A DNA stretch of 64,000 nucleotides, from NCBI RefSeq assembly GCF_025165815.1, contig NZ_JAFFZE010000009.1, forward strand, positions 1 to 64,000. The letters are read 5' to 3'. This DNA is from Actinophytocola gossypii (GTDB lineage Bacteria; Actinomycetota; Actinomycetes; Mycobacteriales; Pseudonocardiaceae). The translations under genes were made by a program, and so were the position numbers. How positions within the stretch are numbered: the first letter of the stretch is position 1; each line of letters starts with the position of its first letter. The notes under the pieces were generated by a model. The model saw only the letters and a program-made list of their open reading frames with translations, was not told where the DNA came from and ran no database searches. Below are positions 1-9,117 of the stretch, piece by piece.

Positions 1-124
1 CCCCCCCCCCCGCCGCGTCTCGCGGAGGAGCGGTGCAGCGCATCCGGCAACACGCGACGTCGGGGGGTTGGGGCCGGCGGTGTCGGGTACGCCTTGCCTC
101 TGCGACCGACGGAAGGAGACCGTG

Positions 125-271
125 ATGGCTGGCTTGTTGAACCGGATCAAGGGCTATCTGCGCAGCCCCAAGGGGCAGCAGATGACCAACAAGGCGCGTG
201 ACATGGCGAAGGACCCGCGCAAACGTGAGCGCGCCCGGCAGGCCGCGGACAAGCTGCGCCGCAGGCGCTGA
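125..271 (+). CDS. Small basic hypothetical protein (48 aa)
   Basis: This short protein begins MAGLLNRIKGYL and is strongly basic, ending in a run of arginines. A clear ribosome binding site (GGAAGGAG) ends a few bases before the ATG, which is why I prefer this start to an upstream in-frame one at 68. There is no signal peptide or membrane segment. The pattern of an amphipathic N-terminus followed by Lys/Arg-rich sequence would suit nucleic-acid or membrane-surface binding, but no function can be assigned. It stands alone, upstream of and convergent with the propeller gene on the other strand. Confidence 0.6.
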   Translation: MAGLLNRIKGYLRSPKGQQMTNKARDMAKDPRKRERARQAADKLRRRR

Positions 272-399
272 CCCGCTGGGCGGGAGAACATGACCAGTGC
301 TGGCAGCGAGCACGCTCCGGTGCCCGCTGACCAGCAAGGACGAGGGATCACCCTCGGACTACCTCACCGGCTCGCCGCGACCAGGAGCCGGTCGAGGGG

Positions 400-2682
400 T
401 CAGCGGCCGATGTCGCTGCGCGCGGCAGCGCGGACGATGCGTTGTGCTTCCCACTTCTCGATGGTCTCCTCGGCCACCAGTTGGCTGGTGACGGACCTGA
501 CGTGGTGGACGAAGCGGCCGTGGTTGGGCCAGGTGCGGTCGTCGAGGATCAGGTCGTTGACGGTGCAGTCGGCGCCGACCTGGTGGTTCGACACGCCGGA
601 GTCGATGTCGCCCACCACCACGTGCGGGCGGGTGTCGGGGGTTGTGCCGCTGGTGGCGCAGAACGGTGCGTCGTAGCGGAACAGGGTGCTGCCGGTGCTG
701 AAGTAGACGTCGCCGGAGCTGTGCACGGCCAGGTGGCCGATCTGGGTGTCGTGGAGGACCGTGCGGGTTCCGTCCTCGGGGTCGAGGGTGAAGAGGGCGT
801 CTCCGGCGAGGCTGCCGTAGAGGAGGCCGTCGGCGGGGTTGAAGGTCAGGGAGCCGGACGAGCTGTCGCTGGGGCCGTAGCTGTGGCGGTCGACCACCTC
901 GGCCGCCGCGACGTCGATGGCGAAGACGTCCTGGCCGGCGGTGCCCCAGAGGCGACCGTCGGCGGCGAAGGTCAGGGCCGGGATGGCGGGCTTGCCGGGG
1001 GCCGGGACGAACTCCCACAGCTTGCGGTTCTCCGCCACTGACCAGGCGAAGACCTTCGCCTCGGTCTGGGTGGGCGGGGTGGCGCTGTGTCCGCTGTAGA
1101 TCGTCGTACCGCCGTAGAGGATGCCGTCCTGGTAGGCCAGGGACGTGATGCCCTGGTCGGTGACGACGCCGCGTTCCCGGGTCACGAGCTCGCCGGTGGC
1201 GGGGTCGTACACGGCGAGGACGCCGGACAGCTCACCCAGGATGGCCATGGTGCCGACGGCCACCAGGTCGCCGGCGCTGGTCAGGGCCCTGGGGCGGATC
1301 TGGCGGTCGGCCTTGAGGTCGAAGAGGCGCTCCGGGTTGTTGTCGTCGTGGCCCGGTTCGGGGTGGGGGGAGTACTCGGGGCTGTGCCAGGGGAGTGCCG
1401 GATCGTAGGAGTACAGGCGCGCGTCCGGGTAGGCGCCGACGTAGAGGCGGCCGTCGTGGTTGAGCATGCCCTCGGACTGGGAGAACGTGTGGAACTCCTC
1501 GATCTCGGCTGACCCGGGGTCGATCGCGGCGAAGCCTCCGTTGAGGAAGCCGCCGGTGTACACGCGGCCGTCCGGGCCCTCGGAGATCGCGGTGATGTCG
1601 ATGGGCTCGCCCTGGATGTCGGTCGGGACGAACGAGGACGCTCCCGTCGTCGGGTTGTAGCGGAACATCGTGCCGCGCCAGAGGAGGCCCACCAGCGTCT
1701 TGCCGGGGTGGTCGGGGTCGTCCAGTTCGGCCCAGCCGATGCCGCGGGTGTTGGCCACCCGGCCGGTGAACGGCACGCCGGTGCCGGTGACCTCGCCCGT
1801 CGCCGGGTCGTAGCGGACCAGCTCGTTGGCGCGGATCAGGTAGACGTGGCCGTTCTCGTCGGCGGGGGAGGGCTCCAGGCCGTGGGCGTCGTCGATCCGG
1901 TCGACCCACTGGCCCTCGGCGATGTCCCACACGTACAGCGGCGACGGGAAGGCCTCGCCGAAGCGGACGTAGAGGTGGTCGCCGACCACGTCCACGTCGT
2001 AGGCCCACGCCTCCTCGTGGTTCGCCAGGTCCGGCGGGACCGGGAGGGCCTGGCGCTCGCCGGTGTCCGTGTCGACGGCGTAGACGCGGGCGGGGTTCTC
2101 GGTGCCGGCGTAGACGGTGTCGCCGTGGGTGTCGACGCTGCGGACGTAGCTCCGCTCGGGGTCCAGTCGGCCGTAGTCGCGGTACTCGCCGGTGGCCGGG
2201 TCGTAGGAGAAGAGCGTGCCGCCGGGGGACGTGCCGCCGTAGACGACCGAGTCGTCGTCGGTGGCGACGTCCCAGACGAAGCCGGCGTCGACCGGCGTGC
2301 CCAGGTCGGTGAGGCCGGTGTCCTCGGTCCAGCGGAACAGCTTGGCCGAGCCGTAGGTGCCGACGTAGACGCTGCCGTCCGGGGCGGCGGTGACCGCCCA
2401 GGAGCCGCCGGCGCCGGACAGCGGGTAGCGGGCGAGCACGTCGCCGGTGGTGGGGTCCACCGCGCTGAGGTGCGCCGGCTCGCCGGACGAGGCGCTCCAC
2501 AGGACGGTGCGGCCGTCCGGGCCGGGAGCCACGACGCCGCCGATGAGCAGCACGTCCTGGAGGGGCGTGCCGATCTCGACGACACGGTCCGCCGCGGGGG
2601 CGGGGCCGGCCCCGGCCGGTGCGGTCAGCACCAGTGGAGCGGCCAGGGCGAGGCTGGAAACGGCGGCGATCGTGCGTTTCAT
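400..2682 (-). CDS. Secreted beta-propeller protein A (760 aa)
   Basis: The first 25-30 residues are a typical Sec signal peptide (MKRTIAAVSSLALAAPLVLT, then small residues), so the product should be exported. The mature part is built of repeated WD/PQQ/kelch-like blades with recurring motifs such as YDPATGE, VYVGT and YGGT, consistent with one or two beta-propellers. The last 90 or so residues form a separate C-terminal module ending ARSDIGR, which also closes the divergent paralogue at 2826. AGGAGG precedes the ATG. It is transcribed away from propeller B, with regulon operators in the shared intergenic region. The role may be substrate binding or a lyase-like activity on an external polymer; that is inference from the catabolic context. 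Confidence 0.85.
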   Translation of the reverse strand: MKRTIAAVSSLALAAPLVLTAPAGAGPAPAADRVVEIGTPLQDVLLIGGVVAPGPDGRTVLWSASSGEPAHLSAVDPTTGDVLARYPLSGAGGSWAVTAAPDGSVYVGTYGSAKLFRWTEDTGLTDLGTPVDAGFVWDVATDDDSVVYGGTSPGGTLFSYDPATGEYRDYGRLDPERSYVRSVDTHGDTVYAGTENPARVYAVDTDTGERQALPVPPDLANHEEAWAYDVDVVGDHLYVRFGEAFPSPLYVWDIAEGQWVDRIDDAHGLEPSPADENGHVYLIRANELVRYDPATGEVTGTGVPFTGRVANTRGIGWAELDDPDHPGKTLVGLLWRGTMFRYNPTTGASSFVPTDIQGEPIDITAISEGPDGRVYTGGFLNGGFAAIDPGSAEIEEFHTFSQSEGMLNHDGRLYVGAYPDARLYSYDPALPWHSPEYSPHPEPGHDDNNPERLFDLKADRQIRPRALTSAGDLVAVGTMAILGELSGVLAVYDPATGELVTRERGVVTDQGITSLAYQDGILYGGTTIYSGHSATPPTQTEAKVFAWSVAENRKLWEFVPAPGKPAIPALTFAADGRLWGTAGQDVFAIDVAAAEVVDRHSYGPSDSSSGSLTFNPADGLLYGSLAGDALFTLDPEDGTRTVLHDTQIGHLAVHSSGDVYFSTGSTLFRYDAPFCATSGTTPDTRPHVVVGDIDSGVSNHQVGADCTVNDLILDDRTWPNHGRFVHHVRSVTSQLVAEETIEKWEAQRIVRAAARSDIGR

Positions 2683-2738
2683 CGGTCCTCCTGGGCGGTG
2701 CGGAGCCGGGTGGCGGGCACTCTAACCCCGAGCACCAA

Positions 2739-2756
2739 TATCGGTAAAGACCGTAA
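2739..2756 (+). promoter_or_regulatory. Regulon operator A
   Basis: TATCGGTAAAGACCGTAA fits the shared 18-bp consensus TWNCGGNNNRGACCGNWA. It lies 56 bp upstream of the start of propeller A, in the divergent region between propellers A and B. Confidence 0.65.
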
Positions 2757-2787
2757 TTCGAGGGCTCGTGAGATCCGGAGCGTGGTG

Positions 2788-2805
2788 TTACGGTCCATAA
2801 CGGCT
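2788..2805 (-). promoter_or_regulatory. Regulon operator B2 (weaker, overlaps B)
   Basis: On the minus strand this reads AGCCGTTATGGACCGTAA. The GGACCGTAA half is a perfect match to the consensus and the other half is degenerate. It is offset by exactly 10 bp, about one helical turn, from operator B, so two dimers could bind side by side. Confidence 0.4.
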
Positions 2806-2815
2806 AGGACCGAAA
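2798..2815 (+). promoter_or_regulatory. Regulon operator B
   Basis: TAACGGCTAGGACCGAAA fits the shared consensus. It ends immediately before the AGGAGG ribosome binding site of propeller B, 10 bp before its ATG, a position suited to repression. Confidence 0.7.
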
Positions 2816-2825
2816 AGGAGGCGTC

Positions 2826-5348
2826 ATGCGACGTGGCCTGAGCCTGTTCGTCGCGGCGGTGTGTGTCGCCCTGACCGCCCCGGCGGCGCCCCGTGCGGCC
2901 GCCGTCGACTACCCGGTGTTCCACGAGATCGGGCCGTTGCCGCTCGCCTCGGTCACCGCGCCCGGATCGGCGCTCGGGCACGGTCCCGACGGACAGCCGT
3001 GGCTCTATCTGGTCTCCTCGGGCTCGCCGGCGGTGCTCAGCGTCGTCGACGCGCGGACCGGGGAACGGGAGCACGAGTTCCCGTTGCCGGGTGCGTCCGG
3101 GTCCTGGGCGGTGGCGAGCGCGCCGAACGGGGACGTCTACGTCGGCTCGTACTCCGAGGGCCGGCTGTACCGGTGGACGCCCGGCGCCGACGCCGTCGAG
3201 GATCTGGGGCAGCAGATCCCCGGCGAGACGTTCATCTGGTCGCTCGACATCGACGAGGACGGCCGGGTGTACGGCGGTACCGGGCAGTTCGACGCGCACG
3301 CCTTCCGGTTCGACCCGGCGACCGGCGACACCACCGATCTCGGTGCCCTGGGGGCGGGTCAGGAGAACCTCCTGGCACGGTCGATCGCGGTCGGCGGCGG
3401 CACGGTCTACGTCGGCACGGGCGCGCACCCTCGGCTGGTCGAGATCGACGCCGACACCGGTGACCGGCGCGAGGTCCCGCTGCCGGAGCCGGCCCGCGAA
3501 CTCGACTACGTCTACGACCTCGACCTGCGCGGGGACCTGCTGTTCGTCCGAGCGAGTCCGGACGGGAGCCCGCGCCCGCTGCACGTCTACGACGTCGTCG
3601 CCGGGGAGTGGATCGACACGGTTCCCGGTGCGCACGGGCTGACCGTGTCCCCGGTGGCGCCGGACGAGCGCTCGGTCTACTTCACCAAGGACGGGGCGCT
3701 GCACCGCTACGACCTGTCCACCCGGACCTGGTCGTCGACCGGGGTCACCGGCGTCGGCGACGTTCGCGGGTTCGGGTTCCTCGAACTCGGGCAGGACGGC
3801 CGGCCGGGGGCGAGCCTGGTCGGGCTGGACCACCAGGGGCGCTACTTCGTGTACTCGCCGGGGACGGGGGCCGTCGAGCACCGGGTCGCCGACGCGGTGG
3901 CCGCGCCCGCGCCGATCCGGTCGATCACCGAGGGGCCGGACGGCCTGCTGTACGCCGGCTCCTTCCTCGCCGGCGGGTTGGCCGGCTACGACCCGGAGAC
4001 CGGCGAGAAGCGCGGGTTCGCGCCCGAGGTCGGGCAGGCGGAGGGGATGACCACCCACGACGGCGCCTTGTGGATCGGCACCTACCCCGGCGGCGACATC
4101 TACCGCTACGACCCGGACCGGCCGGCCGAACCCGGGGCGAACCCGCGGCACATGCTGAGCCTGTACGACCTGCACGGGCAGTCCCGCCCGTTCGCGCTCA
4201 GCTCGGCGGGTCGCTACCTCGCGATCGGCACGGTGGCCCGCAACGGCGGCGCGGGCGGTGGCCTCACGCTGCTCGACCCGGACACCGGGGAGCACTGGTT
4301 CACCGATGTGGTGCCCGGGCACAGCGTCGTCTCGCTGGCCTTCCGCGACGGGGTGCTGTACGGGGGCACCTCGGTCTACGGCGGTGCGGGCGGCCCGCGG
4401 CCGACCGACCCCGACGCCGTCGTGTTCGCCTACGACGTCGAGCGCCGGGAGAAGCTGTGGCAGGTCGCGCCGGTGCCGGGCGAGGGCGCGCTCGGCGAGC
4501 TGGCCTTCGACAACGACGGCAAGCTGTGGAGCCACACCCCGGTGACCGTGTTCCGGCTCGACCCCGGCACCCGGCGGGTCGAGGCGGTCCGCAACTACGG
4601 GGAATACCCGTGGGACGAGGTCGACCACGCCTGGGTCGGCTCCCGGCTGTGGATCGACCCGTACGACGGGCTGCCGCACGTCGTCACCCAGCGGTCCATG
4701 TACAAGATCGACCCGACCACCCTCGACCGCGCCCGCTGGTTCCGGCCGGTCTCGTACGGGTTCCTGCACAACAACGGCAACATCTACCTGGCCCGTGACC
4801 CCCGCGTGTGGGAGTACACGCCGAGCGCCCGGCCCGCCGCGAGCGTGTCGATCCCTGGCGACCCGGCGCCGCCGTGCGGGGAGCGGCCCGTCGAGCTGGC
4901 CGGGTTCGGGCCGGGGGAACTCGTCGAGGTGTGGCTGCGGCCCTCCGCCACCTACCTCGGGTCGGTGCACGCCGGCCCGGACGGCACGCTGAGCCACCCG
5001 TTCACCCTGCCGGGGGACGCCCCGCCGGGCGAGAACCGCGTGGAGATCAAGCGCGTGCTCACCGGCCGGGCGCTGACCGCCGACTTCACGGTGCCCGCAC
5101 CGTCCGCGCGGACCGAGCACGACACGGTGGTGTTCGGCGAGGCGGACTCCCGCGTGCCCAACGGCGCCCAGGACGACGGGTGCACGTTCCTCGACGAGGT
5201 GTGGCTCGAGGCGCCGTTCGCCGGGCACGGGGACTTCGTCCGGACGGTGCACGGGCTCGCCGCGGCGTGGCGGGCCGACGGCCTGTTCACCGCGCGGGAG
5301 AGCCGCGCGGTCACCGTCACCGCGGCCCGGTCCGATGTCGGGCGGTGA
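2826..5348 (+). CDS. Secreted beta-propeller protein B (840 aa)
   Basis: A signal peptide (MRRGLSLFVAAVCVALTAPA) leads into a propeller protein with repeated blades carrying YDPETGE, VYVGT and YGGTSVYGG motifs. It is a paralogue of the divergent protein A and of propeller C at 13233. Relative to A it carries an inserted Ig-like segment (around residues 665-755, starting near SVSIPGDPAPPCGERPVEL) before the shared C-terminal module, which ends ARSDVGR. AGGAGG is well placed before the ATG. The gene heads an operon with two amidohydrolase-like genes and a DegT aminotransferase. It is probably extracellular and recognises or cleaves the regulon's substrate; the activity is not established. Confidence 0.85.
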   Translation: MRRGLSLFVAAVCVALTAPAAPRAAAVDYPVFHEIGPLPLASVTAPGSALGHGPDGQPWLYLVSSGSPAVLSVVDARTGEREHEFPLPGASGSWAVASAPNGDVYVGSYSEGRLYRWTPGADAVEDLGQQIPGETFIWSLDIDEDGRVYGGTGQFDAHAFRFDPATGDTTDLGALGAGQENLLARSIAVGGGTVYVGTGAHPRLVEIDADTGDRREVPLPEPARELDYVYDLDLRGDLLFVRASPDGSPRPLHVYDVVAGEWIDTVPGAHGLTVSPVAPDERSVYFTKDGALHRYDLSTRTWSSTGVTGVGDVRGFGFLELGQDGRPGASLVGLDHQGRYFVYSPGTGAVEHRVADAVAAPAPIRSITEGPDGLLYAGSFLAGGLAGYDPETGEKRGFAPEVGQAEGMTTHDGALWIGTYPGGDIYRYDPDRPAEPGANPRHMLSLYDLHGQSRPFALSSAGRYLAIGTVARNGGAGGGLTLLDPDTGEHWFTDVVPGHSVVSLAFRDGVLYGGTSVYGGAGGPRPTDPDAVVFAYDVERREKLWQVAPVPGEGALGELAFDNDGKLWSHTPVTVFRLDPGTRRVEAVRNYGEYPWDEVDHAWVGSRLWIDPYDGLPHVVTQRSMYKIDPTTLDRARWFRPVSYGFLHNNGNIYLARDPRVWEYTPSARPAASVSIPGDPAPPCGERPVELAGFGPGELVEVWLRPSATYLGSVHAGPDGTLSHPFTLPGDAPPGENRVEIKRVLTGRALTADFTVPAPSARTEHDTVVFGEADSRVPNGAQDDGCTFLDEVWLEAPFAGHGDFVRTVHGLAAAWRADGLFTARESRAVTVTAARSDVGR

Positions 5349-5352
5349 GGCC

Positions 5353-6087
5353 GTGCGGGTCTTCGACGCGCACCGGCTCCTCGGCCAGCTCCCGAACACC
5401 CCCGCCGGGGTCACCGCCGACGGTCTGCTGGCCGAGCTCGACCACCTGGACATCGACGCGTGCGCGGCGACGAGCACCGCGGAGCTGTTCGGCGACCCGG
5501 CCGACCCGGCGGCACGCCAGGCCGCCGGGACGGTCGCCGGCCCGCGGACGCTCGCGGTCCCGGTGATCGTCCCGGCGGTGGCCGGTGCGGGCTGGCCAGC
5601 CACCGTGGACGACGTGCTCGCCGCGTCGCCGGCGCTGGTGCGGGCCTGCCCGGTACGGCACCGCTTCGACCCGCTCGGCCCGGTCGCCGTCCGCTGGTGG
5701 CCGCGGCTGGCCGAGCACGGCATCCCGGTCGCGATCGACGCCGCCGAGTGCGGGCTGCCGGTCGTCGCGGCGCTGGCGGCCGTCCACCCCGGGCTGCGGA
5801 TCCTGGTGCTCAGCCCCGGCTACCGGGAACTGCGCCGGCTGGGTGAGCTGCTGGAGACCTTCCCCGGCGTACACGTCGAGACCGGGACCGTGGTGACCGC
5901 GGGCGGTGTCGAGTGGCTCGCCGGCCGCTACGGCGCGCACCGGCTGGTGTTCGGCACCGGCGCGCCGCGCTGGGACGACGCGGGCGCCCGCTTCCTGCTC
6001 GAGCACCTCGACCTGCCCGCGGCGGACGTCGCGATGATCGCCGCCGGCAGCGCGCGGGCCCTCATCGGAACGAGGTGGCCCTGGTGA
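5353..6087 (+). CDS. Degenerate amidohydrolase-fold protein 1a (244 aa)
   Basis: The protein resembles the amidohydrolase-2 (TIM barrel) family in overall layout, opening with VFDAHRLLGQLPN, but it lacks the metal ligands. The HxH motif is reduced to HRL, the later histidines are absent, and the usual FGTD near the C-terminus is FGTGAP. I chose the GTG at 5353, which has GGTGAGG just upstream and gives the expected first beta strand; an ATG at 5335 is the alternative. The stop overlaps the start of the next gene (GTGA). Its partner at 6084 keeps all catalytic residues, so this may be a regulatory or structural subunit. A similar degenerate protein lies at 16429. Confidence 0.75.
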   Translation: MRVFDAHRLLGQLPNTPAGVTADGLLAELDHLDIDACAATSTAELFGDPADPAARQAAGTVAGPRTLAVPVIVPAVAGAGWPATVDDVLAASPALVRACPVRHRFDPLGPVAVRWWPRLAEHGIPVAIDAAECGLPVVAALAAVHPGLRILVLSPGYRELRRLGELLETFPGVHVETGTVVTAGGVEWLAGRYGAHRLVFGTGAPRWDDAGARFLLEHLDLPAADVAMIAAGSARALIGTRWPW

Positions 6088-6848
6088 TCATCGACGCCCA
6101 CGGCCACGTCGGCACCTGGGGCGACTTCTTCGTCCCCCAGCCGTCGGCCGACTGGCTGGTCGCCACCGCGACGCGGATCGGCATCGACGCCGTCGGCGTC
6201 TCCCACCTGGTCGCGATCGGGTACGACACCCGGCTGGGCAACCGGATGGCGCTCGACCTGGCTCGCCGGCACCGCGGGCGGCTCGGGGTGTGGCTGGTCG
6301 CCGACCCGCACGACCGGGACGGCCACAGCGTGGTCGCCGAGCAGCTCGACGAGCCGGGCGTGTGGGGGCTCAAGCTGCACCCCGACGTGCACGAGTGCTC
6401 CGTGCTGGACTCGCGGTACACGCCGTACCTGCGGCTCGCGACCGAGCGCGGGGTTCCCGTGCTGTGCCACGGGCAGACCCGCTCCGACCACTCCGACCCG
6501 GGCGACCTCGCCGAGGCGGTCCGGCGGCATCCGGGGCTGCGCCTGCTCGCCGGTCACGCCGGACTGTGGCCGGACGGGTTCACCAGGGCCGCCGAGCTGG
6601 CCGCCGCCCACGACGGGCTCCACCTGGAGATCTGCGGGTCGCGCCTGACCGCCCGGTGGCTGGAGCACCTGGTCGCGGTCGCCGGCGCGGACAAGGTGCT
6701 GTTCGGGACCGACGCGTGCTTCCTGGATCCACGGGTCGGCCTGGGCAAGGTCGTGCACGCCCGGCTGTCCCCGGCCGACCGCGACCTCGTACTCGGCGGC
6801 AACGCCGCCCGGCTGCTGGGTTCGCGAGCACGACACGACGGAGGGTGA
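6084..6848 (+). CDS. Amidohydrolase family protein 1b (254 aa)
   Basis: This is a metal-dependent hydrolase of the amidohydrolase-2 family. Visible ligands are the N-terminal HGH (IDAHGHVG), the lysine in GLKLHPD, the histidines in LCHGQ and LAGHAG, and the aspartate in FGTDA. Members act as hydrolases or decarboxylases on small cyclic or carboxylated substrates; the substrate here is unknown. The GTG start overlaps the upstream stop by four bases (GTGA), indicating translational coupling with the degenerate paralogue 1a. It is followed five bases later by a DegT aminotransferase. The pair 1a/1b is mirrored by 2a/2b at 16429-17915. Confidence 0.85.
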   Translation: MIIDAHGHVGTWGDFFVPQPSADWLVATATRIGIDAVGVSHLVAIGYDTRLGNRMALDLARRHRGRLGVWLVADPHDRDGHSVVAEQLDEPGVWGLKLHPDVHECSVLDSRYTPYLRLATERGVPVLCHGQTRSDHSDPGDLAEAVRRHPGLRLLAGHAGLWPDGFTRAAELAAAHDGLHLEICGSRLTARWLEHLVAVAGADKVLFGTDACFLDPRVGLGKVVHARLSPADRDLVLGGNAARLLGSRARHDGG

Positions 6849-6853
6849 GGGAG

Positions 6854-8029
6854 ATGCTGGCGATCGACGGTGGCGCGCCGGTACGGAACCGGGACTGGCC
6901 GCGGTGGCCGCCCGCCGCGGACGACGCGCAGCACGCCCTGCTGCGGGAGGTCGTCGACGGCGGCGACTGGGGATCCACCAGCGGGCGCCGGTGCGACGAG
7001 TTCACCTCGGCGTTCGCCGCCCGCCACGGGTGCGCGCACGGCGTCGCCGTGGCCAACGGGACGCTCGCCCTGTTCGCGGCCCTGCACGCCGTCGGGGTGC
7101 GGCCGGGGGACGAGGTGGTCGTGCCGGGCTACACGTTCGTGGCGTGCGCGTCGTCGGTACTGCTCCTCGGGGCGACACCGGTGATCGCCGATGTCGACCC
7201 GGACCACCTGCACCTGACCGCGGCGACGGTGGAGCCCGCGCTCACCGCCAGGACCAGGGCGGTCATGGCGGTGCACCTGGCGGGCAGCCCGGCTCCGATG
7301 GACGAGCTGGCCGCGCTGGCCCGCCGGAAGGGCCTGGCGGTCGTCGAGGACGCCGCGCAGGCCCACGGCGCCGGCTACCGGGGACGGCCGGTCGGCTGCC
7401 TCGGCGACGTGGCGACGTTCAGCTTCCAGTCCAGCAAGGCGATGACGGCCGGCGAGGGCGGGATCGTCACCACCGCCGACGGCGCGGTCGCCGACGCGGC
7501 CTGGTCGGTGTGCAACCTGGGCCGGGTCCGCGGCGGTGCCTGGTACCACCACGCGGAGCTGGGCTGGAACCTCCGGATGACCGAGCTCCAGGCGGCGCTG
7601 CTGCTGCCGTGGCTGGACCGGCTGGACGCCGAGATCGACCGCCGCGAGGACTTCGCCCGCCGGCTGTCCGACTCGCTGGCCGGCCTCCCGGTGCGGGTCG
7701 TCGCCGACCCGGCTGGCACCGACCGCGACACCCGGCACCTGCTGATGCTGCGGCTGGACGAGGACGTGCACAAACCGTGGGTGGTCCGGGCGATGGCGGC
7801 CGAAGGCGTGCCGGTCGACGCCGGCTACCCCGGCCTCGGCCGGCTCACGCCCGTCGCCGAGCGGGCCGTCGTACTTCCCACCCCGGCCGTCGACCGGGCC
7901 GGCGCGTCGGTGGTGTGGCTGCGGCAGAACGTGCTGATGGCCGGTCCCGACGGGGTTCGCGACGTCCTGGCCGCACTCGAACGCGTGCTGACCGACCCCC
8001 GGGCGACCTCGGGAACGGGCGGCGCTTGA
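6854..8029 (+). CDS. DegT/DnrJ/EryC1-type PLP aminotransferase 1 (391 aa)
   Basis: The full-length PLP enzyme of the DegT family shows the expected landmarks: VANGTLAL in the cofactor phosphate loop, EDAAQAHGA with the PLP-binding Asp, and the catalytic lysine in SFQSSKAMTAGEGG. Such enzymes aminate keto-sugars or keto-cyclitols, or work in reverse on amino-sugars. The ATG at 6854 gives the usual family start (LAIDGGAPVR). The gene is the last of the operon begun by propeller B. A second DegT gene sits at 15221. In this catabolic setting removal of an amino group from an imported amino-sugar is plausible, but that is inference. Confidence 0.88.
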   Translation: MLAIDGGAPVRNRDWPRWPPAADDAQHALLREVVDGGDWGSTSGRRCDEFTSAFAARHGCAHGVAVANGTLALFAALHAVGVRPGDEVVVPGYTFVACASSVLLLGATPVIADVDPDHLHLTAATVEPALTARTRAVMAVHLAGSPAPMDELAALARRKGLAVVEDAAQAHGAGYRGRPVGCLGDVATFSFQSSKAMTAGEGGIVTTADGAVADAAWSVCNLGRVRGGAWYHHAELGWNLRMTELQAALLLPWLDRLDAEIDRREDFARRLSDSLAGLPVRVVADPAGTDRDTRHLLMLRLDEDVHKPWVVRAMAAEGVPVDAGYPGLGRLTPVAERAVVLPTPAVDRAGASVVWLRQNVLMAGPDGVRDVLAALERVLTDPRATSGTGGA

Positions 8030-8048
8030 CAGCGTTCCCCGCGCTCAA

Positions 8049-8066
8049 TTACGGTCTGGTCCGTAA
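8049..8066 (-). promoter_or_regulatory. Regulon operator C
   Basis: TTACGGTCTGGTCCGTAA on the plus strand is the most symmetric copy of the regulon operator (TTACGG and CCGTAA arms). It lies 17 bp before the ATG of the epimerase gene at 8084, separating this operon from the one upstream. Confidence 0.7.
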
Positions 8067-8083
8067 ATGAGGGGAGGGGCTCC

Positions 8084-9091
8084 ATGCGAACCGAAGCCGA
8101 GCTCGACGAACGGCTGGCCACACCCAGCGCCGGCCTGCTCGACGACCTCGCCGCGCTCGACGGCGACGTGCTGGTGCTGGGTGCCGGCGGCAAGCTCGGC
8201 CCGAGCCTGGTCCGGCTGGCGCGCAACGCGTTACCGGCCAAGCAGCGGGTGCTGGCGGTGTCCCGCTTCAGCGATCCGCGCCTCGCCGCGCGGATCGAGG
8301 AGGCCGGGGCGGTGGCGGTCCGCGCGGACCTCGCCGACGAGGCGGCGCTGCGCGACCTGCCGGACGCGGCGAACGTCGTCTACCTCGTCGGCGCCAAGTT
8401 CGGCACCGAGGGGCGCGAGCACGCCGCCTGGTTCACCAACACCTACCTCCCCGGCCGGGTCGCCGACCGGTTCCGGGGCAGCCGGATCGTGGCGCTGTCG
8501 ACCGGGAACGTCTACCCGTTCGTCCCGGCCGGCAGCGGCGGCGCCACCGAGGCGACGCCGGTCGGCCCGGTCGGCGACTACGCCATGAGCTGCCTCGGCC
8601 GGGAGCGGGTGCTGACCCACTTCGCCGAGCGCGACGGCACCCCGATGGCGCTGATCCGGCTCAACTACGCGGTCGAGCTGCGCTACGGGGTGCTCGTCGA
8701 CCTCGCTCGGAAGATCCTCGCCGGGGAGCCGATCGACGTCACCACCGGCAGCGTCAACGTCGTCTGGCAGGGCTACGCGAACGAGGTCACCCTGCGCGCC
8801 CTGCGGCTGGCCGACAACCCGCCAGCGGTGCTCAACGTGACCGGCCCTGAGGTGGTGTCGGTACGCTGGGCGGCCGAGGCGCTGGCCGCCGAGCTGGGGC
8901 GCGCGGCGGAGCTGACCGGCACGGAGGCGCCGACCGCGCTGCTGTCCAACGCGGCGCGCTGCCTGCGGCTGTTCGGCTACCCGGAGCTGACGCCCGCTGA
9001 GCTGGTCGAGCACACCGCGCGCTGGGTCGCCGGGGGCGGCCCACTACTGGACAAACCCACCAAGTTCGAGCGTCGGGACGGGCGGTTCTAG
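8084..9091 (+). CDS. NAD-dependent epimerase/dehydratase family protein (335 aa)
   Basis: An extended short-chain dehydrogenase fold is indicated by a Rossmann start (VLVLGAGGKLGPSLVRLA) and by SAM-like sugar-nucleotide epimerase architecture. The classical YxxxK is not obvious: a Tyr occurs in VGDYAMSCLGRERVL. Substrate and reaction are unknown. GGGGAGGGG precedes the ATG. A regulon operator lies directly upstream, so it starts its own transcript, which continues into the aldolase-type gene at 9118. Codon 50 is TTA, a rare leucine codon in DNA this GC-rich. Confidence 0.8.
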   Translation: MRTEAELDERLATPSAGLLDDLAALDGDVLVLGAGGKLGPSLVRLARNALPAKQRVLAVSRFSDPRLAARIEEAGAVAVRADLADEAALRDLPDAANVVYLVGAKFGTEGREHAAWFTNTYLPGRVADRFRGSRIVALSTGNVYPFVPAGSGGATEATPVGPVGDYAMSCLGRERVLTHFAERDGTPMALIRLNYAVELRYGVLVDLARKILAGEPIDVTTGSVNVVWQGYANEVTLRALRLADNPPAVLNVTGPEVVSVRWAAEALAAELGRAAELTGTEAPTALLSNAARCLRLFGYPELTPAELVEHTARWVAGGGPLLDKPTKFERRDGRF

Positions 9092-9117
9092 CAGCGGTGC
9101 GGACCACGGAGAACGAG

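Noticed and set aside
1-60. Poly-C run at the window start
   Set aside because: A short homopolymer at the edge with nothing on the other side to compare. It may be part of a hairpin, but this cannot be judged.
2679-5723. A 1014-codon open frame on the minus strand
   Set aside because: It lies opposite propeller B and is rich in Arg, Pro and Val with no domain pattern. Long antisense frames are normal in DNA this GC-rich.
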